Positions 45,691-57,581 of a DNA stretch of 64,000 bases are shown here, piece by piece (position 1 is the stretch's first letter; each line of letters begins with the position of its first letter). This stretch comes from Blastomyces gilchristii SLH14081 (taxonomy: Eukaryota; Ascomycota; Eurotiomycetes; Onygenales; Ajellomycetaceae): assembly GCF_000003855.2 (NCBI RefSeq), contig NW_003101670.1:334841-398840 (forward strand), in the 5' to 3' direction. The notes beneath the pieces were generated by a model. That model worked only from the letters and a program-made list of their open reading frames with translations. It was not told the DNA's origin and did not search any database. Made by a program: the position numbers and the translations under genes.

Positions 45691-46548
45691 CTTGTCCTGC
45701 CCTCTCAGCAGCTTTTTCCCTCGCCGCTGCTCTCGCTCTCACTCTCGCTCTCCCTCAGCTCAGTCTCTTCTCTCTCTCTGCTGCTGTTCTCCCTCACCAA
45801 ATTTCCTCCCATACAACTTTTCGCTGCCATTTCTTCCCCCTCCACGCAACGGCAAATTTCCCCCCCCATACAAAAAAAAAAGTACTACACTCGCAGTAAG
45901 TCAAAGGTCCCCCCCTAACAATAAATTTTGGTTTTCCTTCCTTCTTTTATTTATTTCCTCAACACTCGAACATTACTTCTATCCACACACTCATTTCTCT
46001 CAACACAATGCCTCTCATCGTCCTGTTTACACGCGCCTGTTTTGTTTTCATAAGCCATTGTCGCTGTCCTGTTGTTATTTCTATCATGCCTTGTTCATCA
46101 CCATCGCAATGCTGCCTGTGAGCTAGCTATGCTCCGGAACCCAACATGGTGCAAAAGGATGGAAAACCCTGCATCCATTGAGCGCAGTCGCGTCTCTAAA
46201 CGGGTCAAATGAGCTTCATCTCTCAAGTTCATCACTGTCCTCGTCGCAGCTGGTGTTTTGTCACGACACGACACGCGCGCATCTCAAGTCTGCGCAAGGC
46301 CCAGACTATACTCCCAAGCACAAACAACCCCCTTCAATATCTGGTTCATGCCCGCAACAGACCTGTTTACCTGAAAATTTCACACTGGTTACGCGCCATT
46401 CGCTGTTTTTTCTTCGATTCTGATGGTGGCGACATGGTTTGAGTCGTGCTTCTAGCAACAAGAGTTCAAGCCTGCAAGAAATTGACTAACATCACGTCGC
46501 ACCGGCGCAGCACCCTTAAAAACACACACATACACACCAACCACCAAC

Positions 46549-47161
46549 ATGCCTAAGGAAAAGACCACCCGCAAAACCAAGGTTCGCGGTGAGAAGAAGA
46601 AGAAGGGTATGCAAATTCATCCAACATCGCGTTGCGGGACGCCCCCCTCCCACAGATCTTCTAGGACTGTTTCAATTTCTAACGCACCAACCCTCCCCCC
46701 TTTATTTTCTTCACAGATCCCAATGCTCCTAAGCGTGGTCTATCCGCCTACATGTTCTTCGCCAACGAGCAGCGCGACAACGTCCGCGAGGAAAACCCTG
46801 GCATCTCTTTCGGTATGTGTCAATCGAAGCGAAAAAAATTTCAAAATTTATAATCACTATTCAATAAATAAGCGTCGCATCGCAAGCACTATGTATCTAA
46901 TATGATTTCCCTATCACAGGCCAAGTGGGCAAAGTCCTCGGAGAGAGATGGAAGGCCTTGAACGAGAAGCAGCGCGCCCCTTATGAAGCCAAAGCCGCCG
47001 CTGACAAGAAACGCTACGAAGACGAGAAGGCGAGCTATAATGTATGCCCTCCATCTTTGTTTCTTTCTCCATCCCCCCCCCTCCCCCCTCCTTATACCAA
47101 TCCCCGAATGTGCTGACAGGCCCGGCGCAAGGCGCAAGATGACGACGACGAGTCTTCCTAG
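46549..47161 (+). CDS. NHP6: non-histone chromosomal HMG-box protein Nhp6
   Basis: Four exons: 46549-46606, 46717-46812, 46920-47041 and 47120-47161, 105 residues, all junction phases correct. The basic tail [19 protein letters not shown] precedes one HMG box at about 20-90 ([22 protein letters not shown], then [14 protein letters not shown] and [11 protein letters not shown]). A short acidic end (DDDDESS) follows. Nhp6 bends DNA without sequence preference and assists FACT and other chromatin complexes. Length and block order match yeast Nhp6A/B. It lies behind a long C/T-rich leader, as expected for an abundant protein. Confidence 0.96.
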
Positions 47162-49701
47162 GTGAACGAGGCAGGGACGGCCCCGGCACGATATGAACGC
47201 GATTGATATGTTTTTATATCGTAGTTGTCTGTCGTCTTTGGGAACTTCTTTTTCTTAACTCCTGCCTTGTGTGTGCTCGCTCTGTCGCGCTGTGTGCTCT
47301 CTATTTGATACGCCTCGTTGCTGGACTAATTTGTTTTTTGACGTTCTCTTGATGTTTTAAATCGGTTTTCCAATGGCTCTGCTTCTTCCTATATTGTGCT
47401 CCTTCTTCGTCTTCTTCTTGTCTGGGAATCGGAAATGGGAATGACGGGTGGTCTGTCAATTGTGGCTTTGTTCTTTCTTTGATTTTTTCTCTCTTTCCCT
47501 TGTTTCACTTCACTTCCCTATATTCCATTTTATGGTTCTTCGATTTTTTTTCTTTTTTCCGTTTTTCCTGTTTATTATTCTGTGGTACTCTAATGAAGGG
47601 GGGTTTATCGGGTTCTTAATTTTATTTTATTACTTTGTCTTCCCTTTTTTTGTTCTCCCTCCACAACCACAACTCGTGTTTCTTGATACTTCTTTTTTAC
47701 CTCTACTTCTATTTCCCTCCACTCCGCTTGAAATACAAATATGCTTTCCCCGGTTTCCTTTTTCCTCTTTTTTTTCTTGAATGCTGTATGTGTTGCTTAA
47801 TCTCTCTCGAGCACACATCAGCGACATAGAAACGGAAGGGTATGTGTGTGGATAGTAGAATATAGGGATAAAGAAAGGGGGCAAGGCTCCCTGTCTGTTA
47901 CCACCGCAGCTCTGTTGAGAACAGTTCTCTTGTCATCTCATCTCATTCCATCCCTCTCTCTCTCTTTTTTTTTTTTTTTTTTTTTTTTTTTCTTACCCTT
48001 ATTCTTTCGATTCCGCACCATCTCCTTCCCTCTCAGACCTCTACCATCTACCATCTACGATTTTTTTAAGTTCTGATGTGTGTGTACTTGCTCGTCGCTT
48101 GTCTAATTAATTGATTAATAAATTGAACTCAAAAGTGCCTATATATAATCTATCATCCAGCACCCCCTGAGAGGCGCCGAAACGAAAACGAAAACACCAT
48201 GGGATGGTAGAAGAGGGGCATGATGCTATAGTCCTCTGGATCCGGGGGACGGGGTGAGCCTATTTCGCCCTTGGGCCTTTTGCCACCACCCACTGGCACG
48301 CGGCGCCCAGGGGCCAGGGCGGAAGGGTGGGGGTTTGGATGGAGGGGAAAGTTTAAATTTTCCCGATAACTATATAAAAAATAAAAAAGTTTTATTTATA
48401 AATGTTATCTGGTTAACAATAATAGAAATACCTTCTAGAATGTGCTAGTCGAGAAAAGGTAGGTTGTTTCTATTATCGTTGTGGGACAAGAGGGAGGGGA
48501 GAGAGGGAGGGAGAAGTGAGAAGGGGTATTTTTTTTTCTTTGATGCTGATTTAAATATTTCGCCGGATGCATGCACTTCTATTCCTTCTATTTTCCTCCT
48601 CATAATAATACCTTGCAAAACACAAAACACACTAGATATATATATGTGCATAGATATAGATATGATATAGGTATGATGTTGGCAGAGAATTGACATTCAT
48701 CGCCCTTCAATTGGTTCCGGTATCTATCTAGTTATAGCAGTATCATAACATGCCTGCTGGGTACTTGTTGCACTTCTGAGCAAAACAAAAAGATGAGGCT
48801 GCATCTTGCATCTTTGTGTGGTTTTCAAAAGACATCAGGCAGGGCGACTGCTCCAAAAAGGCAAGCAAAGGGTATATTTGTCAGTTATATATATATCTGT
48901 TCATCTGTTTGGGATTTGGCTATTCCTTCCACCCTCAGCTAAGCTCTGTGCTGTGCTTTTTGTTGTGGTGTGCTGTGTGCTGTCGCACTTGCTATTATTG
49001 ATGGCTGTGGATGGTTACAGGCTTCTATGTCTGTCTGTCTGTCTGTCTGTCTGCCTGTCTTGTTTGGTCTGTGGATCATTTGTTTTCTCTCAGCAGATGC
49101 CTTGAAGAGGAAGGAGAGATGAAAATTCTATTGGATGAAAAGAGGGATCTTGCAGCTTTTTGAAGTGGCCAACAAACAAGCACTCAAGAAGCAACAGAGC
49201 AAGGAGATGCAGTGGTGGTGGAATGGATTGGAGTAAGATAGAGAGGGTCAGTCGAGCCGGGCAATGTCCTGATGACTAATGCGGGCTCTGCGATGAGGCG
49301 CAGTGCTAGGCTACATTAGGCCTAGTGTCCAAATGCGGCTTCGAATGCCAACTCACACGCACGCTGGGATCTGCCGGAGCCGCGTCTATTTATCTTCTCC
49401 ACCATTTCTTTTTCTCTTGTTTATACATCTATTGAATCTGTACTCCGTACTGCTGCCGAAAAAGAAGAAGAAGAAGAAGAAGAAGAAGAAGAGGGTGTTG
49501 TGGTCCGGAAATAAACAGTGCCTTGTTTTTTTTATGTCCCTGTTTACCCTGTAACTACTAAAACTCTCCCCATAGATTTTGTTCTCTTTTTTGACTTGCG
49601 TCCTACCGCAAAAAGTTCGGATGTATATACACCCTTCCCATGATACTTTGCCTGTGATGGGTGCCTGCCGTTGACATCGATCGTTATTCGACTGCGCCAG
49701 T
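47162..49701. other. 2.5 kb gene-poor stretch
   Basis: T/C-rich 3' region of Nhp6, a CT repeat followed by a T run of about 25 at 47959-47991, (TGTC)n at about 49029-49060, one TACTCCGTA motif at 49441-49449 and (GAA)n at about 49463-49492. No gene seen. Confidence 0.5.
49463..49492. repeat. (GAA)n microsatellite
   Basis: Ten AAG/GAA trinucleotide units; a nearby (TGTC)n repeat lies at 49029-49060. Confidence 0.9.
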
Positions 49702-52336
49702 ATGGATTTCCTCCAACCCGCTCTGGACGCGGAGAATGCCGCAACCATCTTCGACAAATTTATCGTGCATGTGCCGGAGGACGCGGGCAATATCACCTCC
49801 GTAGTCACAGAGCTCTTTACTATCAGCGCCAACCTCCGCTCTCTGGAAACTTTACAAAAATCCCCGCTCAAACCCAACTTCGCCTACGTCGCCAACGATA
49901 TAGAGTTGGTTGTCAAGGCGAGCCTTTGTCACACCACCGGGGTGATCAATGAAGCGTTTATTGCAATGGACGATGGTGGGCGGGCACAGGCTACGCAACA
50001 AAATATTCGCCATACATGGTTCCATTTGCGCGATTACTTCCACCGTGAAGCTGGGTACCCGCTCGTGACCCGGCTTCAATACTATAAGCAGATGCTAGGA
50101 GAAATCATGCTAGTTGTTAAAAAGTAAGTTTTTGTCCTTTTTTTGGTCTATTAATCAATTATATACTCCCACCAAAGAACCAGAAAATAATATATTTACC
50201 TACCCCCAATCTGCAATTCTAGTGAACGTGGAGATCATGCCGCCCTCGTTGAACTCCGCCAAACCATAACCGCACTTCGTATGGCCCAGGATCGACAATT
50301 CGCTGTTGATACTCAGCAGCGGCGTCAGACGAATTTCACACATGGCGGTCGTACCTTTGGACCCCCTCCGTCCACTACTCCCCTTGGACCATCCGCGACT
50401 CTTGCATCCGCCATGCTCGCCGCACCTATTGCACCGCCAGTCCCTCCCGCGCCCCCTCCCCCGCCTTTCGGATTGCGACCCCGTTCGAATACTCCTCCAT
50501 TGAAGAGTGCACTCCGCAAGCCAACACCTGTGCCCACAACCCCAACACAGAAACGATCATATGAACGACGAAGACCAGCTGGTGGCCGCACGGCGTCTCC
50601 ACATGCCCCTGGTTGGTTTGAGGTTGAAAGCCCGATTTCTTCGTTTGCAGCCCCAGATTCTCCATCCACGACGGATTCCACCAGCACCGATTCGTTCTCG
50701 CTTCTTGACCCATTTGATCACTGGGCTGTGGGGTTGTTTAGCCGCCCTACAACTGCGACCCCGTTGCCTTTTTCTAACAAAGGGTTAGTTTGTTTTTGAT
50801 TCCTTCCTTGGAGATTGGTGATAGCCTACAGAACTAAAGATTTCCCCTACACAGGTCGAAATGTCATGGCGATTTCGATATGCCAGATGCACTGGCGCAG
50901 ATTGAGAAGGACTATGATGAGTTGTTTAGACTGTAAGTATGAATCATTTTTCTTTTCTTTTCTTTTCTTTCCTTTTCTTCTTTCCCTTTTTTTAAAAAAT
51001 GGACGAAAGCTATACATTTTCCTCCCAGTTTAGTTGTCTTACTCAACACCTTTCTAGGAATTTCAAGCCAAATTTGACAGCCATCTTCTACCTGCGAGAT
51101 CGTGATCATCGTGCACGGATCCTATGTCAAGTTCACCGTTCATCATCAAAGATAATTTATGCGACACTACCATTGAACGTACTTATTCTCTCGCGTCAAG
51201 ACTCCTATCTCTTACTGTGTACGAAATCATCCGACGGGCAAGGTTTGCGGGCCTGGTTGAGTCTTGAATTTGAAACCATCGAGAGTAAGCAAGCGAGGCA
51301 CCCCAAATTTCTACTGCCATCGTCTGTTGTTATATTATTTTCCAGCGTCTAACCCAACCGTCTAGAAATGGTGTTGTTTCATTGTGCATTTATTGCACTC
51401 CGAGGGCAAGACTCCGGTTGCCCAATAAGCAGGATTCCAGACCCCTTTTCTCTCGAGGAAAGGGAAATCTACGGCGGGTATGTACATATTTCCCATCAAA
51501 ACTAGTACTCTCCTGTAAGCGGCCTGGTACGTACTCATATAATACGCGCACAGCCGGATTCTCGACGATAGTTACCTCCACGCACTTCGTATTTTCCAGG
51601 ATCACCCTTCCGGTGCCATCCGTTTACAGGCATCGATCCACTCTGGTGAAATGGCGGAGTAAGTCAACTTCTTTTGTGCCCTATCCATCTAGATAGATCG
51701 GCACATTTTCATATATTCTGAGCTGCAATGCGCCAAACCTCCTCTAAACCCACCCTACCCCCCCACCCCCCCCCCCAAACCCAAAATCCCATGCACTGGA
51801 TTGAAGAAGATGCGAAATATCAGCGGGCTAAATCAATTTTCCGAAACGGCAGCGTTCCCGTATGGACGGCTTTTATACACCATTATGTACGGTCAAAGTC
51901 GTGGATGCGACGTGTGGACCGTAAAACAATCATCCTCCCCAATCTCGACCGTGCAATTTTCATCCAGCGGGATAAATATAGGCCTCGTATGACGCGGCAT
52001 CAGGAGCATGTGCTTACGTTTGCGCATGAAATTGGTGAGTGCCCTGAATATTTTATCTGTATTTGGTTTATTTTATTTTTATTTTTATGTATCTTCCCCA
52101 TCGTGGTCGTCAGTGTGTCGACGCCGAATCTTCATCTCTTGTGGGGTTTAAGTTTTAAGTCGTTCTTAGATGATGACTTTGCATTGATATATTTTTCTCT
52201 ATCCCGTGCCTTTATCCAAGCCTTGCATTGTAGAGTTGCAGGTTTACTTACTATTTTTTTTCATCCCGGTTTGCTAGATGCGGAAGCCTTTGAGTCTGAG
52301 ATTACTATCCTTCGGCACCAGTCTCGGTATCAATGA
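49702..52336 (+). CDS. multi-exon protein of unknown function with proline-rich middle
   Basis: Eight exons: 49702-50123, 50223-50783, 50855-50932, 51058-51284, 51366-51477, 51554-51658, 51853-52034, 52278-52336, 581 residues with correct phases throughout. The acceptor at 51852 was chosen because it alone keeps the frame after the GA of exon 6 (giving ADVPVWTAFIHHYV). The N-terminal 140 residues are helical (MDFLQPALDAENAATIF). A Pro-rich linker (PPVPPAPPPPPF) and Ser/Thr-rich region follow. The C-terminal half is folded, with AIFYLRDRDHRARILCQ, EREIYGG and RRVDRKTIILPNLDRAIF. This layout recurs in fungal proteins of unknown function. No catalytic motif is seen. Confidence 0.75.
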
Positions 52337-53450
52337 GGCGCTATTATTGACATGATTCGGCCTGCTCACGCCAAATGCGTGCTTACATACAGCCAACGTA
52401 CCCTTTCAACTATTAATTTCTACGCATACTCCGCACCGTAAGCGAGCGGCACAAAATATACAGATAACTTCTGACGGCCGGTTTTTCTCATTCCCCACGC
52501 TACGATTATTTTAAGTGGTCGTTAGTTGCACACTAATTACTGCTTCTCTACTCCAACAACTTACTCCAAAACTTTCCACGACATAAAACCAAACCTCTTT
52601 CCGATATGCCGGTCGACCTTTCCCATGAATGCGAAAAAAGGGAGAAAACCAAAAACGGGAAGAAAGAAAAAAATATACCCTCACGAGCCCAACGATGCCC
52701 ACGACCTATCTCTCTGCTTAAGCTAAAGCGTGATATGTCCCCAAACATGCAATTCCTTTTTTATCTTATGAAGATATGACATGACGAAATTTTTTTTTTC
52801 TGTGCTCTATTTAAGCGGCCCAACAGCGGCGAAACAACGAAACCACATGAGTGATGATTGATTGTGATTTTTCTCATATTTTTTGCACAGCGTGATCGTG
52901 ACACGGAGAAAGGGGGGGGATAGGGGAAAAAAAATCTCTTTTGGTACTATTTATTAATATAATACTGGAATTTTCATTATTATTTTATCACCGTGGAGCT
53001 GTCTGCCTGCTGACGAGGTTTTAAATTCTTGTTGGTCTTTTTTTCAGCTTATTCATCATTTCTTCATGATTCTTTCTGCAATTAATTGCATTCCTCTCTA
53101 TCCCGACTTACGTAGCTTTGGGGGCGGGTTTGACGTGTTTATTATCATTTCTGCAATTTTCTGCTACCTGTCAAATTTTGCATATTTTATCTGTTGCGTG
53201 CGCTTTGAACATATATACCATACCCATAGTAGTAGCTACAGCAGTTTCCCCATGTGACGCAATGTTGGATGGCTAATGATGAGATTGCAATTGAAATATC
53301 TGTCTCAGTTTACGTTATGTAAAACTTTTCGGGATTATAAATGGAAGCACGTTTTCCATGACCGGCCCTTATGCAAGTTGTGTATTGTAAAGGGGGGAAA
53401 AGAAGAACGAGGAACATTGTATCCCACAGTACACCTCACCCAAAAGCTAT
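52337..53450. other. intergenic, no gene seen
   Basis: Region between two convergent genes. T runs occur near 52790; no RNA or coding feature was found. Confidence 0.5.
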
Positions 53451-54554
53451 TTACATATCTATCCCCTCCATCCCTCCAACATCCGCCCAGAATTTCTCAA
53501 AATCAACCCCTTGGTCCTCAAACAACTGCTGCGTCTCTTTCATGGTCTTCTGTTGTCTTTCCGGCGTGAACCCGCCAGGTTGGGTACTCTCATACTGAAT
53601 CAACTCCACCCAACGGAAGAACAAGTCCTCCTTCCCCATCGACGCCAGCTTCTCGTGGAACATGATAATCTTGTCCCGCTGGGTATTAGAGAGTCTTCCT
53701 CCGTCTGGTTGTTTCCCCGGCGCGCCGCCCCGTTTCTCCTCGTCCACCCTCCATATCAACCACTGCAAACCATCATTTCCTTCCGCCCCGCCCCCATGAA
53801 CAAGCACCGCAGTCTTAAAGTCGTCAACCGCCAGCGCCCCCTCCGCAACAAGCTCATGCGCCTTGACCATGGCCGCGAAATCCAGGTCCCAGTCCGCATC
53901 GATGAGCAAATATCCCGTCTTCAGCAGCCGCTGCGGCGTCACGGCGGGAATAACCCTGGTCTTGATGGTCTCGTCGTCTTCCCGGATCCAGGAGAGAGGT
54001 TTCAGCTCATCGCTCCATGACGCCCTGCTCTTCCGCACGATGACTTCGCAGCCCTGGAAGCCGAGCTTGCGCCGCCAGTGCGCGGGGCCGAGAACGAAGC
54101 GGACGGGCCAGGGGAGGAGGATGGCGAGGAGGAGGTAATCGAGGAGGAATGTCAGGGTTCGGCGGAGGAGGGTTGTGAGGAGATAGGTCCAGCTTGCGGA
54201 TGAGGTGTTGACTCGGGCGGGGCTTTCGTGCCCGAGAATCAAGGCGAGGAGGTCGATGTAGGTTGGGTAGCCTGTGTAGACTCTTAAGAGGATTAGGGCT
54301 AGGATGGCGATGTTTAGGAAGAGGGGTAGGAGGAAGATTTGGCGCTTGTGTTTTTGTGGGTGGTTGTCTAGGTGGACGAGGTAGACATGTTTTGGGGAGA
54401 GGGGTGCTAGGAATTGACTGAGTGACGACGGTGCTTTAGTGAAAGGGGCCGGCGGGGTTGAGGGTTTTGTTGTTTTTGAATATGAGGTCGAGGGTTTAGC
54501 AGTATATGCTCCTTGTCTTTTATTATTTGAGGCAGCTTTCGCGGGTTTGGCCAT
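53451..54554 (-). CDS. two-span membrane protein, unknown function
   Basis: Single exon on the minus strand, 367 residues. A basic, Ser/Thr/Pro-rich N-terminus (1-50) precedes a first hydrophobic segment at about 72-91 (QIFLLPLFLNIAILALILL). A second lies at about 124-156 (around LLDYLLLAILLPWPVRFVLG). A soluble domain of about 210 residues follows, with LGFQGCEVIVRKSR, GYLLIDADWDLDFAAMVKAHELV, LQWLIWRVDEEKRG and KDLFFRWVELIQYE-like text. The family appears conserved in ascomycetes without a known role. A possible function in the ER or mitochondrial membrane is a guess only. Confidence 0.75.
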   Translation of the reverse strand: MAKPAKAASNNKRQGAYTAKPSTSYSKTTKPSTPPAPFTKAPSSLSQFLAPLSPKHVYLVHLDNHPQKHKRQIFLLPLFLNIAILALILLRVYTGYPTYIDLLALILGHESPARVNTSSASWTYLLTTLLRRTLTFLLDYLLLAILLPWPVRFVLGPAHWRRKLGFQGCEVIVRKSRASWSDELKPLSWIREDDETIKTRVIPAVTPQRLLKTGYLLIDADWDLDFAAMVKAHELVAEGALAVDDFKTAVLVHGGGAEGNDGLQWLIWRVDEEKRGGAPGKQPDGGRLSNTQRDKIIMFHEKLASMGKEDLFFRWVELIQYESTQPGGFTPERQQKTMKETQQLFEDQGVDFEKFWADVGGMEGIDM

Positions 54555-55211
54555 ATTTTGTTTTCCACTTTTCGTTCCGTCCTTATAAGTACGGAGTATT
54601 TACGTTAACTCTCCTTCAGCGTTGCTAGTTCCGGGACGGATTTTTTTCAACCCCTTCTCAGGGGTTACGATTGGGTTCAAAATTTAAGTCCTGTGAACGG
54701 GTAAAGCGTCATCCCGATACCCAGATGCCGTGGGATTTATCCTAGAAAATTGTAAGTTTGGCGAGCTAGAGCAAGCCTAAGTTGACACTCACATAGAAGA
54801 ATAGAGCAGAGTAATATGCGGATATAGACAAAGCCCACTGGCAGTTATTAATACATCCCGAAGATATATTTCTACAATGGAGGCCAATTGAAAAGACAAT
54901 AGATAAAGAATGAACAACTAGCTGGCTGCTGTCAATCAAGTCCGGCTTTCAGCTCTCAAAAAAGCTTCCAAGATGTTTCTTTCTCGAAACTCAATGGCGG
55001 AGGCCGAGATCCAGAGCTAGTCCGTTTTGGGACTCCCATGTCATTCCGCCTTCAAGCAGACGCGATCTTGGAATCCGAACAACACACACCCCCCAGCCTT
55101 CCACCTCCGAACTCGAGATATATAAAAAAGGAATGCGTCAAATGCTATAGCCATCTGGCGCTATGCAGGCGCTGCATATGATGGAATTTCGGGACTAGTC
55201 CAACACAAGCT
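54555..55211. promoter_or_regulatory. divergent upstream region
   Basis: 657 bases between divergently oriented genes. A TACGGAGTA motif lies at 54590-54598, 36 bases upstream of the membrane-protein start codon, and a TATATAAAA box at about 55118-55126 precedes the next gene by about 85 bases. Confidence 0.5.
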
Positions 55212-57581
55212 ATGTCTACCGGCGACCACACCGCCCATCCTCCCGACTCGCAAGATCGCGACAATGACGACCTTCGATTTCGACGACCGCAGCGAAATGG
55301 CCAGGCGCAGAACATGGCCTACCAGTCGCGAATTCCTACTTTAAGTCCCAGGAATGGCGCTCAATCCCATATCACGTTTAGCAATACCAGGACGCTGAAA
55401 GGCGCATTCCAGGCTGCTGCTGCTGACAGCCCACCCGCGCCCGCCAACAATGACCATGAAGTGAAAACCCCTCCAAGACGGCTGATCGGGAGGGAGAGGA
55501 AAATCTCCGGACCGTCGCTAATGGCGGAGGTTTCAAGTCCCCCTCCGGACGAACTGATCGAAACTTATCAGCAGATTCACGACGCGGACGACCTGGCTGA
55601 ATATGTCGCTCAGGACAATTACGACCCTTCCTACGATCTTGGAAGACTCGATCGGACACGAAGCCCGTCCCCGAGCCCTAACGCGACGCGACGTGAAGAC
55701 GATTATGCTAGCACCGGTGATACCAATGACTCCAGTCTTAATTTCAACGATATTTCAGACGAGTCGCTGCGGCAAAAACCTGCTCAACATGCTATGGATC
55801 AAGCCCGGCTGAAGCGTGTAACACAGCGAGAATCCCCGGTTTTCAGCAAAGCTAAGGTCGGGCTCAAAGCTGCCCTGTCGTTTGAAAATCTACAACGTCG
55901 GAATGAAGAGGAAGCGCTTCGCGAAGATGTAGAACCTTCACCCAACGTTCCAAAGACATGGGGTTTGCGCGGGCGGGTGTCCAAGGATTGGCTGAACAAA
56001 GCTAGTCGACCCAATGGGAATAATCACGTTGATGAGGGGACTGCGCAGTCAACGGACCAAGCACTAGAGCATGATATCGATTTTACTGCTAGGTCGTTAC
56101 AGATTTCTAGTAGTCCGCCTGTGCGAAACAATCCACCGGCAAGGAACGAGATTGAAAATTTCATAAACAAACCGGTGGTGGAAAATAGGTTAGGGGGCAC
56201 CGAAAGGAGGGCGCCGCAGGAGCAGGTCCGATTTTCAATAGAGGGAGACCCTATACCGAATTCTCCCGTTACTATATATCGAGAGACAGATCGCGAAAGG
56301 CAGAGACATTTATCTAAAAACGACCCACAGGAACTTTTACGAACACTTTCGAGAAGAGAAAGTCCAAGTGTAGCCAGCACGCCAGAGCAGACCCCAGCTG
56401 ATACCACTCTCCTCAACGTTAAAACACCAGTGGTGACTGGTGCATGGATAGATACTCCGGCACCGGATCGTACCGCTGAACCCCCACGAGATCCTTCTCT
56501 TGAAATTAATTCCCCGAGTGCCGTGGCGGCTCCTAACCATCCCAGAAACAGACGTTTAGCAGCGACAGCAAAGCGCCGGCCAGAAAAGCCGCCGGAAGAA
56601 AACCCACCGCCGGAAAAACCGCCGCCAGAACCGCAGGAAGATGCAAGGCCCAAACCGAAGACGAAGCGAGCTTCTTCAAAACCATTAAAGAAGCCCAAAT
56701 TACCGCGGAGTGCGTTGGAGGCGGTGATTGAGGACGCGAAATCCGAAAATCCTGGACTATTGCTTGGGGAAAGCACCATTGACTCGTTACAAGAGTTGCT
56801 TGACGAGAACTCAACTATATTAGATTCTAAGCCCTTTATCAAGTCTGAAAGCAACGAGGAAGAGGGGGAGGAGGATGAGAAGGAGGATGAGGCCAAGGAC
56901 AAAGCCTCTGATCAGACAGACGACGCCGTCGTTGAACGGTTGAATAAAAAACTCCAATCTCTTGTTCGGAGTATCAATGCAACCCAGACAGGACTAACAA
57001 GCCTCGAACGCCAAATCGCCAAGGACGCCAGCATTTTATTATCGCGGACTACCAAGCAAAGCAAGAAACCACACCACCGCCATACAGATTCCTCCTGTGA
57101 CATCTGTGACCTCCATAGCGATGGCCGTCACTACGTCACGTTTCCCTTACCTCGACTCTGGTATCGTCACCCAGACACCAATCGCCTTCGCCCCACACGC
57201 CTTAGCTGGATCGTGCTCGGATTTTTCACCTGGTACTTGGCGGAACTGGTTATGTGTGACTATTACTGCCATCCACTATATGCCGCGACGTGCGAGCGGA
57301 ATTGTCTCGATCCTAACGCGCCGCGGATGCCTCTGGTTATACCAACCATGCTCTGGCGCTGGTCGCACCTCTCAGTTATATTGAACCCTGTGTGGACAAT
57401 CCTGGTTGCGGGATTCCGATTCATAGCACAGCTCCTGGGTCTCTGGGACGGATTTTTCGACAGCCCTCCTGGTGGCGAGTGGCCGGTTGTAGATTACCAG
57501 CACACTAACATACCCGCACATGCTCCGAATTTTGAATTGTTTGAATCCGATATGGGGATGATGCAGGATGAATTTGTATAG
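55212..57581 (+). CDS. large acidic two-span protein, possibly nuclear-envelope/spindle-pole associated
   Basis: Single exon, 789 residues. The first 550 residues are mostly disordered and charged, with one more ordered block at about 200-270 (KVGLKAALSFENLQRR ... PKTWGLRGRVSKDWLNK). That block resembles the spindle-pole (Cut12-type) region, but this is a weak match made by eye. A Pro/Lys/Glu repeat (PPEENPPPEKPPPEPQ) lies at about 458-475, an acidic block at about 545-565, and a coiled coil at about 580-610. A Cys/His cluster (HRHTDSSCDICDLH) at about 620 precedes a first membrane span at about 664-683 and a second at about 727-750. The tail is short. It might anchor a structure at the nuclear envelope; this is inference. 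Confidence 0.7.
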   Translation: MSTGDHTAHPPDSQDRDNDDLRFRRPQRNGQAQNMAYQSRIPTLSPRNGAQSHITFSNTRTLKGAFQAAAADSPPAPANNDHEVKTPPRRLIGRERKISGPSLMAEVSSPPPDELIETYQQIHDADDLAEYVAQDNYDPSYDLGRLDRTRSPSPSPNATRREDDYASTGDTNDSSLNFNDISDESLRQKPAQHAMDQARLKRVTQRESPVFSKAKVGLKAALSFENLQRRNEEEALREDVEPSPNVPKTWGLRGRVSKDWLNKASRPNGNNHVDEGTAQSTDQALEHDIDFTARSLQISSSPPVRNNPPARNEIENFINKPVVENRLGGTERRAPQEQVRFSIEGDPIPNSPVTIYRETDRERQRHLSKNDPQELLRTLSRRESPSVASTPEQTPADTTLLNVKTPVVTGAWIDTPAPDRTAEPPRDPSLEINSPSAVAAPNHPRNRRLAATAKRRPEKPPEENPPPEKPPPEPQEDARPKPKTKRASSKPLKKPKLPRSALEAVIEDAKSENPGLLLGESTIDSLQELLDENSTILDSKPFIKSESNEEEGEEDEKEDEAKDKASDQTDDAVVERLNKKLQSLVRSINATQTGLTSLERQIAKDASILLSRTTKQSKKPHHRHTDSSCDICDLHSDGRHYVTFPLPRLWYRHPDTNRLRPTRLSWIVLGFFTWYLAELVMCDYYCHPLYAATCERNCLDPNAPRMPLVIPTMLWRWSHLSVILNPVWTILVAGFRFIAQLLGLWDGFFDSPPGGEWPVVDYQHTNIPAHAPNFELFESDMGMMQDEFV

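Larger units (their letters stand above)
42753..46548. other. 3.8 kb gene-poor stretch rich in simple repeats
   Basis: No gene supported. It contains a long T tract at about 43691-43725, (CATA)n at about 44135-44178, a T run at about 44792-44809, CTGCC repeats at 45656-45690 and a C/T-rich leader up to the Nhp6 gene. Open frames here are artefacts of the repeats. Confidence 0.5.

Noticed and set aside
56024..56902. 292-codon minus-strand frame
   Set aside because: Antisense to the acidic two-span protein and low complexity (Ser, Gly).
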